From assembly GCA_004802705.1 (NCBI GenBank), contig SGPL01000066.1, forward strand, positions 25,557-89,556: a stretch of DNA of 64,000 nt. The letters run 5' to 3'. The position numbers and the translations under genes were made by a program. The stretch comes from Bondarzewia mesenterica. Taxonomy: Eukaryota; Basidiomycota; Agaricomycetes; Russulales; Bondarzewiaceae. Positions 1 through 11,920 of this stretch are shown here, piece by piece (position 1 is the stretch's first letter; the number at the start of each line of letters is the position of its first letter). The notes under the pieces were generated by a model. It did not search any database. It was not told the DNA's origin and saw only the letters and a list, made by a program, of their open reading frames with translations.

Positions 1-1260
1 CGGGAAAGGAAGAGAGGTGAGGTACGAGCTGGACGCTGAATTGAATGACGAGTGAGTGGGAGTAGGAGGCAAAGGGATTGGGTGTCTATAAGCAAGCCGT
101 AAAGCGAGATCGTGCGACTGAGTGGGGGAATGTTGCATGTACGATCCGCCATGGGGATGCGGGTAATAACCCATGTATGCAGGGTCGTAGTCTTGGATCG
201 AAGCCGGCGGGGGGTGGGCTGGCGGTGGGAAAAAGATGTGTTGTTGGGATTGATGGTCGAGCGTCAGAGGAGGTACATGCCAGGATGAGTTGTCAGCCAT
301 AAACGCGGGCTGAGGCGAACGTTGCACGGGAATGAGGTGAGGCTGAGGGTGCTGCCAACCCATGGCTCGAATGTGTTCGGCGAACGCAGCTGGGTCCCTG
401 GAAAAGGTCTCTCGTACGGGCAATACCTCAGGAATAGAGTGAGCATGAGTGCTCTCAGGTACATATGAGAGGGGCATTTCGATCCTGAACTCGGAGGTGA
501 ACGTCTCCAGGGGGCCAGTAGCAAGAAAGGGGAAATCAGGATCAGTGGTACGGCGGCGTTTACAAAGCTCCTTCGCCAGTGATGGTGACGGTGAGTGCGA
601 ACGCTTCAACGACAGCTTGGTCGATGACCGCGCTGAGAGATCTACCTCGTACTTTTCGTCGCCGTCGCTTTCAACGTCTTCCAAAGCGGAAGTCTGACTA
701 TATGCGCTATCTTGAGACTCGGGTGACCGAATATATGCGGTTTCCTGAGGGCTGGGAGGCCTGGCGCATCCGCTTTCTGAGGATTCATGGTGTTCTGGGA
801 CGACCTTGAAGGAGAACAGCATCTCGCGAGGTATACCGGGAGGAAAAGCAAGTCGATTGAGCTCTCGACGGTATGCGCGCTTCGGAGCACGGTCAGGGCT
901 GCCGTGTCGAGAGGCGGGATCATCTCCCACCGAATGGTCCAATGAAGTCGTTGAGAGCGGAGTAGAAGACATACGGCCTTTGACCGGCGACTCAGAAATG
1001 GGCGTGCAAGGGTAAGAACCATCAGAAGAAGGGGAGGTTGCAGAAGAGTTGGATCTGGATGAAAATGGGGTGGGACAAGTGCTCGACGAGGGGGAAGTTT
1101 CGGTGGAGAAAGTGTCCGACGCAGCTGGCGAAAGATCCATGTGGTCGTTAAAGTCGGTATGATGGATGCTGAGTGAGAGAGGTGGTGGGCGGGAAGAAAG
1201 ATGGGAGTGGACTGCAGACGAGAAGGCCTGAGGAAAGTTGAAGGGATGCAAAGTGGCCAT
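1..1260 (-). CDS. Ser/Pro/His-rich hypothetical protein, possibly regulatory (3' end off the window)
   Basis: An uninterrupted minus-strand frame runs from an ATG at 1260 to the window edge (420 codons without a stop). The start is well supported: the context is GCCATGGCC and an in-frame TGA lies 11 codons upstream. Residues 1-100 are Ser/Thr/Pro-rich. A basic stretch around residue 125 (motif KRAYRRELNRLAFPPGIPRE) is the only part that looks folded or conserved. Residues 180-245 mix acidic and basic patches (KRRR). The rest is rich in Pro, His, Gln and Tyr, as in activation domains of fungal transcription regulators. No DNA-binding domain is visible in the part present, so the regulatory role is a guess from composition. 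Codon use and length argue that it is real. The C-terminus lies outside the window. Confidence 0.6.
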   Translation of the reverse strand, partial: MATLHPFNFPQAFSSAVHSHLSSRPPPLSLSIHHTDFNDHMDLSPAASDTFSTETSPSSSTCPTPFSSRSNSSATSPSSDGSYPCTPISESPVKGRMSSTPLSTTSLDHSVGDDPASRHGSPDRAPKRAYRRELNRLAFPPGIPREMLFSFKVVPEHHESSESGCARPPSPQETAYIRSPESQDSAYSQTSALEDVESDGDEKYEVDLSARSSTKLSLKRSHSPSPSLAKELCKRRRTTDPDFPFLATGPLETFTSEFRIEMPLSYVPESTHAHSIPEVLPVRETFSRDPAAFAEHIRAMGWQHPQPHLIPVQRSPQPAFMADNSSWHVPPLTLDHQSQQHIFFPPPAHPPPASIQDYDPAYMGYYPHPHGGSYMQHSPTQSHDLALRLAYRHPIPLPPTPTHSSFNSASSSYLTSLPFP

Positions 1261-3929
1261 GGCGAGATGCAAGCCGTGCAGACCAGCTGGTCAGAGACAA
1301 GTGTAAAGCAAGTGAGGAGTCAGACGTATGGACGTCGTCATCGTCAACGATAAAAATCAGCGACAGACTGTTCGAGAAAGACTCACCACAAAGGACTCGT
1401 ACAGAAATGGATTGAAGTAGAGGAGCAGCGGTGGCCAGAGACTCGCGCGTGCGTTAAGTAGGATTTCGCACAAGAAATTCATAAAGCCAAAAGCAACAGA
1501 CCGAGTGGACATATTGCAGGATTGGGACAGAGCGAGTGGCACGTCGTCTCGTTTCACATGACCCCAGCGGCGGGCTCCACAGCCTCGAGGCTCCTACCTT
1601 TCCAAAACAAGCGGGTAGTGCGAGCACCCGTCCCAGTGACTACAGCCCTTCGCTCGATCCGTGTCGTGGGTCTGTCCACAAACTCACACAAACTGGGAAC
1701 TCTGCTCTTCCCCTCCCAAAACGGAAATCCCATTGCCCGAAAAAGGAGCAATTGGAGAATCCGCTTTTGGAAGAAAGACAGACCAAGCTTCTCAGAACGA
1801 GGGTGGAGCCTATTCGTTATAAGCCTAAGTCTGAACGCGCGCACCGTTTCACTCCAGTCCCACGCACGCCATCATCGAAGAGGCTCGTCATGAGACCGCC
1901 CCACACTCAAGAGCCCACGACTGGCAGGACAGAACGAGCACTGACATCATGGCCCACCACAAGCACGTCGAACACAGAACACGAGATAGACAGACCAGAG
2001 AACAGAGAAAACCTGCCCAAACCACCATGAACATCCATCTGTTATAATCAGTGCCCCCACTCGCGCCTGTAACACAGTAACCTTCAAGGCACAGGACCTC
2101 AACACGGTCAACCCGCGACGCTGGCAGCGTCGCACAGGTCTGTCACGAAAAAAACCACCTTCGAAAACCAGAATTCTGATGAGAGCGACGAGGGGCAGAA
2201 ATTCGAGCGAGAACGTGGTAAAAGAGGCGATGCGGGGAGCCGCAAAGAAGAAGCGCGCCGCGGGTTCGACGGGAGCTCGCCATCAGTCCTCCCACGACAC
2301 CAGAGATCGACAATATTCATGTCACACGGCCCTCGTCCTCCGCGCATCCGTGACGGGTGTTCATGTCACTGAAAGTGTTCTGGGTTGCTCCTCGACCCGT
2401 CCAAAGAGAAATGGAACCCCAACCTTCCCCTTCCCGAGGGCGGAACAGAAGCATGTCCCACAGAATTTTATCGATAAGTATCTTCCAGGCTTCCAGCGAT
2501 GCAAATTCGGTGAGGTTGGCAATCAGATTCGTATGAGAGCCTGCATCGGACAGCAGAAAAAATCAGAGCGGAGCCCCACGCCAAAGTCTGAGATCTGCCT
2601 CCCCCTCATCTTGTCCCCAGCAAAGTCCAGAAAATCAGACGGATCCTATTCGCTTCGAAAAGCAATACAGCCCACGCACTTGCGAAGCTAGCTAATTCCG
2701 ATAAGATCAGACGTCCCCGAGGTTCCCATCTGTGCGTGAGTTACTAGCTATGCATAGCGCACCAAAGAGCGGGTTGAGTTGGTTTCTGACAGAATCTGAC
2801 CATGGAATTCGTGACAGAACGTTGTGACTGCTAAATTCACTTACGTCACGCCACTACTCGACTTACTCTCGATTTGTGTCCGAGTACTCGCAGCCACTCA
2901 CAAGACAATCACTGCATCCCCGCACCCCCATTTCGTGTCACAGCGTTGCATCACGCCACTGCTCATCCTGAGGGACATTACTTTAATAATAACAAACTGA
3001 CAGTAAGTAAAGTGAAATCAGATCTCTCGAATTCACACCTTCTGATCGTCATTAAAATTCGCAAGAAATCGGCCGAGACTCACGAGACTCAGCGCTCAGC
3101 TCATTGATATTGCACAGTGAGAATCCCCCGGGCGCCGGGTTAATTGTCGTCCAACCAATTTTTTTTCCACCTCCTCTTCGTGAGGAATTCGAATACTGGT
3201 GTTAGTCATCGCGCACGGCACTTTGTTTACGCTCAGTCAAAGTTCGTTATTCCATGTCCATGTCAACGTCCACGATGATTGTTGATTATAATGTGCTTTA
3301 TCGAAATCTTGCTAGGCTTCTCGTCTTCTCTTAGGACCTTCTGTGCCGACTGTGATTAAGTCTCGAGTTTGACGCAATAACGCGAGATCTGCTCGCGAAG
3401 ACTATAATGCCGGACGAGCGCATATGTGCTTATCGCAGAGAGCAGGTAAACGCCCACACGCACTGAATACTGAGTACACGATCGAGGAGCGCTGGGTATG
3501 TACGCTAAAAATCGAATTGTGAAACCGACATCACACCCGAATTCATTCATGCACATGACCGTCGACGGCGCGCAGATCCAGATCCGACGCACCAGTTCTC
3601 GAAGATGGCCAACGGCCCACCGCATCGTCACACCCGCATATATCTGAATACAGACATATATGTGAGTGCATGTATGGAAGACGTGCGAGCTCGCGGGTGC
3701 CGGTCTGCAGCCAGCGCCTTCTGATGCCAATGCCGATGCGATCCGTGCGCGAGCGTCCACGGTACCGGGACAGGCGCGTGAGGTACCGATGGACGTCGCG
3801 GCAAGTTGAAGGATTAAAGCATATATATACCTACATGTAATTTACCGGCGCCCCTTAAGAGCCCGGTACCGGTAAACATTATATGAAACGAGAAATGGCT
3901 CCATGAATTTGTTCTATAAATAAAAATTC
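1261..3929. other. Gene-poor interval; likely promoter/5' region of the minus gene, no supported gene
   Basis: Open frames here (for example 1536-2030 plus) have biased composition but no domain, no homologous motif and overlapping open frames on both strands, so I do not call a gene. The first several hundred bases should include the promoter and 5' UTR of the gene that starts at 1260. No RNA gene was recognised. Confidence 0.4.
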
Positions 3930-4890
3930 TGCGGGTCACACTGAGAAACGAGGTTACATGCGAGTCGAGTGATCGGTCCGTTCGTCCCTCATAATCCCTC
4001 TCCCTGGCCGGGGGATTGCTTGCTGGACTGTCGTTAAAAAGAAAGCGCTATGGAACATGTTTCACAATTAAGATTACTGACCGAGATAACCTGTGGCCTA
4101 CAGATGACGCTCCTTCGAGCGTTCCAAGAATCACAACCCCCAATTCTGCACCCCATGCACACCGCATCACATGGCGGAACTAGGATGGACATGGCCGAGA
4201 TCTTTTGAAACGACATTGGACGAGATGTGACCGTGATGCTTTGATGCATCCTTGTATGATAGGATTTCCACACATTGGGTCCTCCAAGGCATCGAGTCGA
4301 CGGGCGGTGCGATAGGAAGCAAAAGATGAATCGATAACTCGGGACCCGCGCGCGAAGCCCTTAGCCAGCATATCATCTAAATAAACAAAATAGCCCTGTG
4401 GATGTCGTCGATACCTTGCCATCTGACAAAGGGAGAAGCAAAAAGCATCTTGTACAGGTGAGCGTCGCGGCCTTTGGGCTTTCATGGGGAAGAAAAGATA
4501 TCCTCGTCCTCGCGCGCTCGTCAACGCAGTGTTGGAACTCCGATAAAAGGTTTGAGACCTGATCTTGAGAGTCCGCGCAAAGTTCGAGCGAAGTTGCTCG
4601 TGCTCAGCAAATATACTCACCCGGCCGCAGTATCCGATGAGCGTTCCCCTGGCCACTTCTGTGAACAGGATCTCCTGGATCCCATTCCGAATGCTCTTCA
4701 CAAGCCCGGCCAGACGTGCACGATGCATGCCGTGTGTCCATTGTATGATCCTGGTGATATATGTACGATTGCGACAATTTCGAGATGAGACGGAACTGTC
4801 GCCATCTGAAATTCATGGTCAGCACTCAGCGTAATCACCCGATACCTACCGTCGCAAGTGTCACCGGCGAATCTGGTATTTCTCTCCGAG
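3930..4890 (+). repeat. Diverged ~1 kb direct repeat, copy A
   Basis: This is the first of three same-orientation copies. Landmarks shared with the copies at 4891-5880 and 6580-7560: a GGGTCAC..GAGAAACGAGG block near 3932, CCCTCTCCCTGGCC near 4000, GGTGCGATAGGAAGCAAA near 4306, TTGCCATCT.ACgAAGaGAg.AGC near 4416, and a GTGAGCGTCG.GGCCTTTGGG block near 4459. The copies differ by many substitutions and indels, so they are old. No coding frame is conserved between them. Confidence 0.7.
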
Positions 4891-5880
4891 AAAATTAAGT
4901 CGGTATCGAAGGTCATAAGATTAGACCGAAACCCTGGCGAAATTTAAGCTTTGAGTGAACACAAATGGGATAACATCATCGATGTCGACGCCACAAGCAA
5001 ACGAAAGTTTATGTGAATGCGCGCAAAATCTCTACTGTGATCGGTGCCAAAGTATGATGACCGGTCGACATTCAATGTCGCAACATTAGGGCTGGCAGAA
5101 GCGAAAATTCCTCACGAAGAGGATGAGGTGGAAAAAATTGGACAGGCCCAAGAGCGGCATCGATGCAAAAGGAACTGGCTCCACGAGATAAAGATCGTGG
5201 GTCACGATGAGAAACGAGGCTGCGTGTCAGTCGAGTATCGGCACGTCATGGCTCCCCTCATACACCCTCTCCCTGGCCAGGGGAGTACTTCTGGACTGTG
5301 TCAGAAATATGAAAGCAAGTAAAGGCAAATGTGCGATGAATATGCTCGGCGCTTGGCCTTGCTCGTGTGTTGCACAGACATCCTAGATCGCAGCCCTCAT
5401 GGGCGTATCAACACCTGCATGCTCAAGTGGAGGTCCCATGAATTTAGTCACGACCAGGCGTACAACAACACCGTTTGCAGCTAAGAGCAGCAACACCGCT
5501 CTTCATTTGCTAATTACATATCTTTCTTCCAAGACAGAACGCCTCGAGACGACGCGCGGTGCGATAGGAAGCAAAGACGAACCAATACCTTAAATCTGGA
5601 CAAGTAGCCCCAACCTGCGTATCATCTAGATAAACAAGACGAGCCTGCGACGGCCGTCACAAGCCGTAAACATCGATGTCTTGCCATCTCACGAAGAGAG
5701 ACGCAAAAAGCGTCCTGTATGGGGTGAGCGTCGTGGCCTTTGGGTTGTCGTGAGTCGGAAGAAAAGATGCCTCCCCTCGTGCCGTGTTGACGCTGAGATT
5801 AGAAGTTGAAATTTTGAAAGTCCGCGCGCTTTCTTCTTCGAGAAGAGATCTTCGTGATAATAGAAAATAATTCTTTAAAG
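4891..5880 (+). repeat. Diverged ~1 kb direct repeat, copy B
   Basis: Second copy. It begins with TTAAGTCGGTATCGAAGGTC, matching TTAAGGTAGGCATTGAAGGTC at the start of copy C. It shares the GAAAATTCCTCACGAAGAGG, CCACGAGATAAAG.TCGTGGGTCACGATG and CTCCCTGGCCAGGGGAG blocks with copy C, and the later GGTGCGATAGGAAGCAAA and CCTTTGGGTTGTCGTG blocks with both others. A tRNA-Tyr gene follows immediately. Confidence 0.75.
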
Positions 5881-5884
5881 CTAC

Positions 5885-5968
5885 CCTTCGATAGCTCAGT
5901 TGGAAGAGCGCAAGACTGTAATGGTAACATTAATCTTGATGTCGCTGGTTCGATCCCGGCTCGAAGGA
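5885..5968 (+). tRNA. tRNA-Tyr (GUA) with an 11-nt intron
   Basis: The full cloverleaf folds by eye. The acceptor stem CCTTCGA (5885-5891) pairs with TCGAAGG (5961-5967), with A at 5968 as discriminator base. The D stem is GCTC/GAGC. The anticodon stem CAAGA (5911-5915) pairs with TCTTG (5934-5938). The T arm GCTGG-TTCGATC-CCGGC closes with one G.U pair. The anticodon GTA is at 5918-5920. An intron of 11 nt (5922-5932) sits one base 3' of the anticodon, the canonical position, and tRNA-Tyr introns are common in fungi. The A and B box regions are intact, so it should be transcribed by RNA polymerase III. Confidence 0.95.
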
Positions 5969-5987
5969 TGTATCAGTGAAATCATAG

Positions 5988-5991
5988 TTTT
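5988..5991 (+). terminator. Likely RNA polymerase III T-run terminator of tRNA-Tyr
   Basis: A TTTT run lies about 20 nt after the tRNA 3' end. This is short, but it is the first T-run downstream. Confidence 0.45.
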
Positions 5992-6579
5992 GATGCACAC
6001 ACAGTATACGTCTTTGTTGTTGGGACAAGGTCAGTCTTGCCCCTTCTTAAGGTATTCAACATGTGTGCATGCTGGTGATCTGATAAACAAGAAAGTAAGC
6101 ATGCTACATGCCATCGGTAAAACAACTGACTGCAAGGAAACCCCAGGTGGACAGAATCAGCGGGAAATAGAAGGAACTAGTTAAGAAAGGACAAGTCTGT
6201 TTGGTGAGTACGGCATTGTTCTCAACAAACATGGGCACGCGATACGTAGAGCGCGACCGTCATCTGTCGCATTGTTCACCGCTCAGAAAAATCAAATATT
6301 CGCAGATCGTGTTGATTCCGTGACAAAAGCCGCCCATTCAAAACTTAGTGTTCAGAGACCCGAAAAGGCGTAGAGAAACAACGTTTTTGCCGACACTGGA
6401 TATGATTGTGCTGTCTGGATTACATGTCATGAACGTTTGTTGATTATATGCGACTACGAGGTTCAGCCGTCTTTTAACGAATATACCAATTACCTTCTGA
6501 CACCATCTAATTTCTGGTTGGCATTCGCGCAGATATACTCTCGCAATTATCACTGGCAGATCTCACCTTTTCCTTTTCT
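5992..6579. other. Unassigned spacer between the tRNA and repeat copy C
   Basis: This stretch does not match the repeat blocks clearly and carries no convincing open frame or RNA gene. Confidence 0.4.
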
Positions 6580-7560
6580 TTCCCGGCAGCGTCGAAGTTA
6601 AGGTAGGCATTGAAGGTCCTAAGGTAGTACCAGAAACTTGGTGAAAGTTATGATTGAGCAGAGAGATATCATCATCGACATTGACGCAGACAAACACAGT
6701 TTAACTTGGACATACACAAAACTGCTACAGTATCAGTGCCAAAGAGGCACTAACCATGAACAGGGCGAATATTCCTCGCGAAGAGGAAAATGTGGAAAAA
6801 ATTGGATAACAAACCCAAGAGTGGCCTCGATGCAAAAAAAAAATGGGCTCCACGAGATAAAGTTCGTGGGTCACGATGTATGATGAGGCTACGTGTCAGC
6901 CGAGCACCAGCACCTTGAAAGCCTCCCTCATACACCCTCCCTGGCCAGGGAGATACTTCCTGGACTGTGTTGGTGATAAGAAAGAAAATGCGTTGAGCCG
7001 ACGCTGTCACGGCACTTGGGCACGCTTTCGTCTTGTATAGCCATGGCAGGATCGTAGCTCAGGGCCGTCAACTCACACCTGCATGCAAAGGTGAAGTCCG
7101 ATGGCGGATACCACGACCTGGAATGGAAAACATGGACTACGGCGCTGAGACAGCCGCATCGTTGCCGACTTCTCCCAAGACAGAACGCATCGAGACGACG
7201 CACGGTGCGATAGGAAACAAAAGACGAGCCGGTAACTCAGTTCCAAATACGTAGCCTCCGCCTGCATACCATCTGCATAAACTAGACAGCCCTGAAGGGG
7301 CATCGCAGACTCCAAGCATCGGTGCCTTGCCATCTCACGAAGAGAGACGCGATGAGCGTCCTGTACGAAGTGAGAGTCGTGACCTTTGGGTTGTCGTGGG
7401 GAGAGAAAAGATGCTCGAGCTCGTGTCTGACTCTTCGTCGACGCGGGGATTGAATTCCGATCAAAGGTTGGAAGTCCGCGAGGTTCGCATTATCGCCTGC
7501 CGCACTGCTCACTGTTCAGAAAGTCCGTAGAAAATGATGAAAATCATTTACCAAGGACTA
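6580..7560 (+). repeat. Diverged ~1 kb direct repeat, copy C
   Basis: Third copy, in the same block order as copy B. It contains a perfect 16-bp palindrome CTCCCTGGCCAGGGAG at 6937-6952, in the position where copy B has CTCCCTGGCCAGGGGAG and copy A a decayed form. The GACGACGCACGGTGCGATAGG block lies near 7193 and the CTCACGAAGAGAGACGC block near 7334. The next gene starts about 200 bp downstream. Confidence 0.75.
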
Positions 7561-7768
7561 GAACAAGTCAAATTTCTCGTTATGATAGTCCACCCTCGAT
7601 TGCCACAGTTGTGGACGCCGACGCTCAGCGGGACGATTTCATCGCGGTGACGCAACAAAAGTTTGGCAAACAACGCCAAACAAACGAATCCCCCAATCAA
7701 TTTCCAAACTGGGCACAGCTCAGTTGTTCAAGCTTCAAGCCATCTCCTCCTTAGCCCCTACTCACTTC

Positions 7769-10700
7769 ATGACCAGCTCCGCCAACCCTCCTCCTACGCG
7801 TATCTTTGGCAGTGCACAGGGATTAGATGATGACCTTATGAACCCCGCGCCGAGTGCGCGCCCAGGCAGATTCTCTCTCAGTCGAGCAAGTCTGGCTTCA
7901 CGATGGATGCACTCTACCGACGAGGAGACCGCGACGACGCCCGTGTCGGAGAGGGCCCCCATTCCTAGTGCTCTACAGCAACCTGGAGAGGCGTACACGA
8001 CGCCTCTGCCGAAGTTGTCTATGGTCGTGCTGTCTATCGTACGTGCTATGTAGTTTCATTGATATGCGGCTGCGAGGTTTCATTGGGTGATAGTCCTTAC
8101 TAGGGGAGTTCTTGACGGCCAATGTGTCTATGCCTTTTCTTCTATTTATGGTTGAAGGTGCGTTGATATCAATTACTTCTGTTGTACTTTTTATGCCTTG
8201 CTGAATCGGAATCGCTGGTCAGGCTTTGGAGAGTTACATGACGAGGCGGACGTTGGTTTCTGGACAGGGATAATAGGTATGTAAAGCTCAACAATCTTTG
8301 ATTGATCTAATTGACACCTGTGCTTCACAGTTGCTAGCTTCTTCCTCACTCAGTTCCTTACATCACTTCTCTGGGTGCGTGCATCTACTTCACTATCCCT
8401 GCTGCAGACGATGCTTGCTCTAGAACGTATACAATTCTTATCGCGGATAGAACTCTCATGCTCTTCCTATCTTCCGGATTATCCCTTCGTTGTCCCAAGG
8501 ACATCAGGTCATGCGACAGAGCATCTTATCTCTATCCGCAGCAATGTATACCTACATCTTCGAGCCAACAAACACTTTAAGCAGGTTGCATATCCATCAT
8601 CTTATCACTGACTGCTTCGCAGGCGACTGTCGCGGATAGGCATGGCCAACGCCTCGTCCTTTTTATTTCACTCATAGGGAGCTCACTCACCTGTGCTATC
8701 TTCGGCACCGCAACGTCCCTCAGGCAGGCGATTGTCATACGGCTCTTGCAGGGTATCTTCGCAGGTGCTATCGGCGTCGCCCGTGGTTGCGTCACGGTAA
8801 TCACGGATCCCAGCAATGAGGGACGCGCATATGCTATCTTGGGTTTTTGCTGGGGATTCGGTGGTGTTGCAGGTGCTATCGTTGGCGGAGCTTGTAAGTG
8901 GTTCATCTCATCTTTTGATAATGTGCACGAGACATGCTGTAGCGGGGAGGTATCTTGTCATGGGCTCTCAGAGATGATGGCGGATATTTATTCTTCTATC
9001 TGAGCGCTTCACCGGATTCTGTTGACGACTCCTCATACCATCTCTGTTAAGTGCCATGTAGGAGGTTCTGTGTCTGCTGTTCCTCATCTTTGACATCGTG
9101 GCTCATGGCTCAGTATATCTGTGCTGTCTTGGCTGACGTTGACTGCTAGTCGAATCTCCGGCGCAGAAGTGGCCAGGAGTATTTAGCTCTGTACCACTCT
9201 TCACCACGTACCCATATCTGCTACCTTGCGTCATAGCCTCATTTGTGACTTTAATTGGTGAGTCTGCACGTTCAAACCTCGTTTGTCGCTGATCGCGATC
9301 CTCGTCAGGTGCCTTGCTGTCCCTTTTCCTTGGCCATGACGGGGGCCCACGCGAAGGCGGCATCCAGCTTCCTCCAGAAAAGGTCGACGATCACCCAACG
9401 ATTCCTGAAGAAGTCTCTGAACCTCCCAGCCCCCTTTCGTCGCCGAGGCAGAGCTTCTATGGCAGTCTTCGCCAAAAAATGTCGCATAAAGTCTCTGGCT
9501 ATTTCGCCAAGCGCGTGCAAGATGCTCATGCCGCGGAGTCTGTTCCGTCACCAGCAGTTCCTCTGTCGACTGCTGTTCCTGGACGTCGATTTTCGCGCTT
9601 GAGCCGCGCGAATGGGTCCGCATATGGGTATGGTGGAGGTGCGGCGCGTGTGCAAAATGTGAGAAGCCGTCTGGCCAGCGGCGCATCGATACGGAAGGGG
9701 AGCATGTCTAGTTCCGTGATGCGAAGGCGCGGGAACACGGCCCCGGATGGCCTGCCTCGATCCGTCGCGGAGGGTGGCGAGTTGAACTTTGCACAGCGTC
9801 TGCTCATGGCCAATGAGAACGCCGTCACAAATATCGCAGACCTGTGGGTTGCGGCTGCGATGAATGTAGACAACGAGGAGGTATTCGAGAGCGATACCGA
9901 ATTGGAGAGCGCGGGCGAGGAGGATGTGGCTGTATTCGATCTAGAAGAGGATGGCGAAGACGACGAGCTTAACGTCTTGGACACTCCCACACGCCGCGGA
10001 CGAGTTTCACATCCGGCTATGCTTACTCCCCACCGCACGTCGCTTGCAAGTCATCGCCCCTCTCAGTCTGTCGCTCGAAATATCGGCTCTCCGAGGCGAC
10101 CGTCGGCATCCATTTCCTTCCGTCCTCAATCTGGAATGACGCGTCGCATGTCTTCGTTCGGGATACGCTCGCCATCGCGTGCCTCCGATGCCTTCGCCGA
10201 GCGTCGCTTCTCCACCGTGCCTTCCATCTTTGCGCATCCCGGTGTGAAGACCCCTGCTGCAGTTCTCGACGCCCAAAAGCTGCTGTCTCTACCTGGTGAC
10301 ACTGAGGTGGACGCGTTTAATGGTCTCTTGGAGAGGCGCGGAGCGGAGGGCGAGCAGGTGGAGGAGAAGCCGCCGTCTCTGTACTCCCAGTTGCCGATCT
10401 TGATCATCACGCAATATGGCTTGTTGGCGTTGCATTCGACGACTCACGATATGGTGTTCTTGACGTATCTCGTATCGTAAGCATCGGGCTATCATGGGGA
10501 TCGTGATGGTTGATTTGCTAATTTTTGTGGATCACAGGAAATACGAGTCGGGAGGGTTGAATCTGAATGCGGGTCATTTCTCTCAATTGAGTGAGTGCCT
10601 CGGGTTTTAGAATGTGGGACGTGTGCTGACGACTATGCTAGCGGCTCTGATGTGTCTCGCGCAAATCGCGTACCAGTTCTATCTGTATCCGTATGTCATG

Positions 10701-11459
10701 CTCTTGAATTTTCGACTTGCGCACGTCTCATTTATTTATGTGTCCTTCGCCTAGAAATATCGGGTATGTACATGGGAACACTTAAGTCCTACGGCTTGCT
10801 GATGCTGTTGCGTCGCTCAGCCCCCCTAGAGGGCGTTTCTCACACCTCGCCATGTTCCGCCTCGGCTCACTTCTATTCATCCCTGCCTATCTGACGGTAA
10901 TTTTGTATCGCGCATTTGCAAGTGCGGAAGACGATGGAAACTTCATCCTCATGGCTGGTATGTTTTGTTATATTCCTCTTTGTGGCATGCTCACGACGCT
11001 GGCTGCCTTCAGCGCTGGCTTTAAGCACGTAAGTTCTAACACGCATACCATCCTTCGGTCTCCCTAACGTTCTACCAGTGCTGTGCGGTATTGCGGCACT
11101 ACGTTCGCGTATACAGCTGTCTCCATTCTGCTTAATTACAGTATGTGATGCTCCCTTCTCTTCAAGTCTTCGTGTGAATCATAATGTGCTCCTAGTGTCT
11201 CCTCCACCCGTAGTCGGTTTAGCCAACGGAATCGCGCAAAGCATTGTCAGTCTCGCCCGATGTTTCGGGCCCATTCTCGGTGGTTGGGTTTGTCTATTCA
11301 TTCTTTCGTAAAGATGTCCAACTGACGACCTGCCGTTACCGCCCGCTCTAGTTGTGGTCCGTCTCAGTCGAAGACGACTCCTCTGGGTATTATCTCGGCT
11401 TCTTCGCCTGCGGCGCGTTCTGTGCGCTCGCAGTGTTGCACAGCTTGCTCATCCGATGA
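7769..11459 (+). CDS. Major facilitator superfamily transporter, ZIFL/DHA1-like, 15 exons
   Basis: Probable membrane proton-coupled transporter of the DHA1-like group (plant ZIFL and fungal relatives); the substrate is unknown. Exons traced by splice sites and frame: 7769-8038, 8094-8157, 8223-8276, 8331-8374, 8623-8893, 9150-9257, 9309-10476, 10538-10590, 10642-10690, 10755-10763, 10821-10957, 11013-11028, 11079-11140, 11196-11287, 11352-11459. They total 2505 nt, or 834 residues. Family marks: LLGEFLTANVSMPFLLFMVE in TM1, the MFS loop 2-3 motif (ATVADRHGQRLVL), LLQGIFAGAIGVARG in TM4, the ESPAQKWPGVF loop, and ANGIAQSIVSLARCFGPILG near TM11. The central loop between the two six-helix halves is about 390 residues, Ser-rich with an acidic patch, and encoded mostly by one large exon. 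It is a candidate regulatory loop. Exon 10 is only 9 nt. The gene appears intact. Confidence 0.9.
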
Positions 11460-11920
11460 GCGAGGCAATCTTCCAGTCTTATCGCCGTTTCGGACATTTC
11501 TTCTCTCGTTTGTCCAAGCACAGGATAGATGCAGCTAGACTCGCACGGCACGTGCGTATGTACACATATAAGTTACTTGATTTACTTACACGGCGCGAAC
11601 GTTATATCTTTGCTTTGTCCATCTCCACATATGAGTCTAATCTGGCAGGCAGTTCTACTTTACACAATCCATGGCTTATGATTTCGCCTTGCAATCGTGG
11701 TCGGTCGCACAGAAGATACTGTAGTTTCAAACTGACCCAGTAACTGTCATGTGCGGTTCAACGATTCTCTGACTCGAAATCATCCTTTTAAGTACTCGCT
11801 CCCACAAGACTGTCTTCGATACCGCCGGAAAAATTTGGCTCATTGAGAAATCGATGTACATGAGTCTATAGTCCAAGATACTACGCATGGTGCATTGTGG
11901 CCCTCCCATACCCGGACAAG
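11460..11920. other. Intergenic space between convergent genes
   Basis: It holds the 3' UTRs of the convergent transporter and cysteine-rich protein genes. No further feature is visible. Confidence 0.5.

Noticed and set aside
1536..2030. 164-codon plus-strand open frame
   Set aside because: No domain or motif, overlaps other open frames on both strands, and lies in the likely promoter/5' region of the gene starting at 1260.
5269..6952. CTCCCTGGCCAGGGAG palindrome as a regulatory operator
   Set aside because: It is part of the repeated block and has no gene placed to use it; kept only as a repeat landmark.
9526..10038. 170-codon minus-strand frame inside the MFS transporter
   Set aside because: It is the antisense of the large Ser-rich exon 7, whose composition creates long antisense frames.
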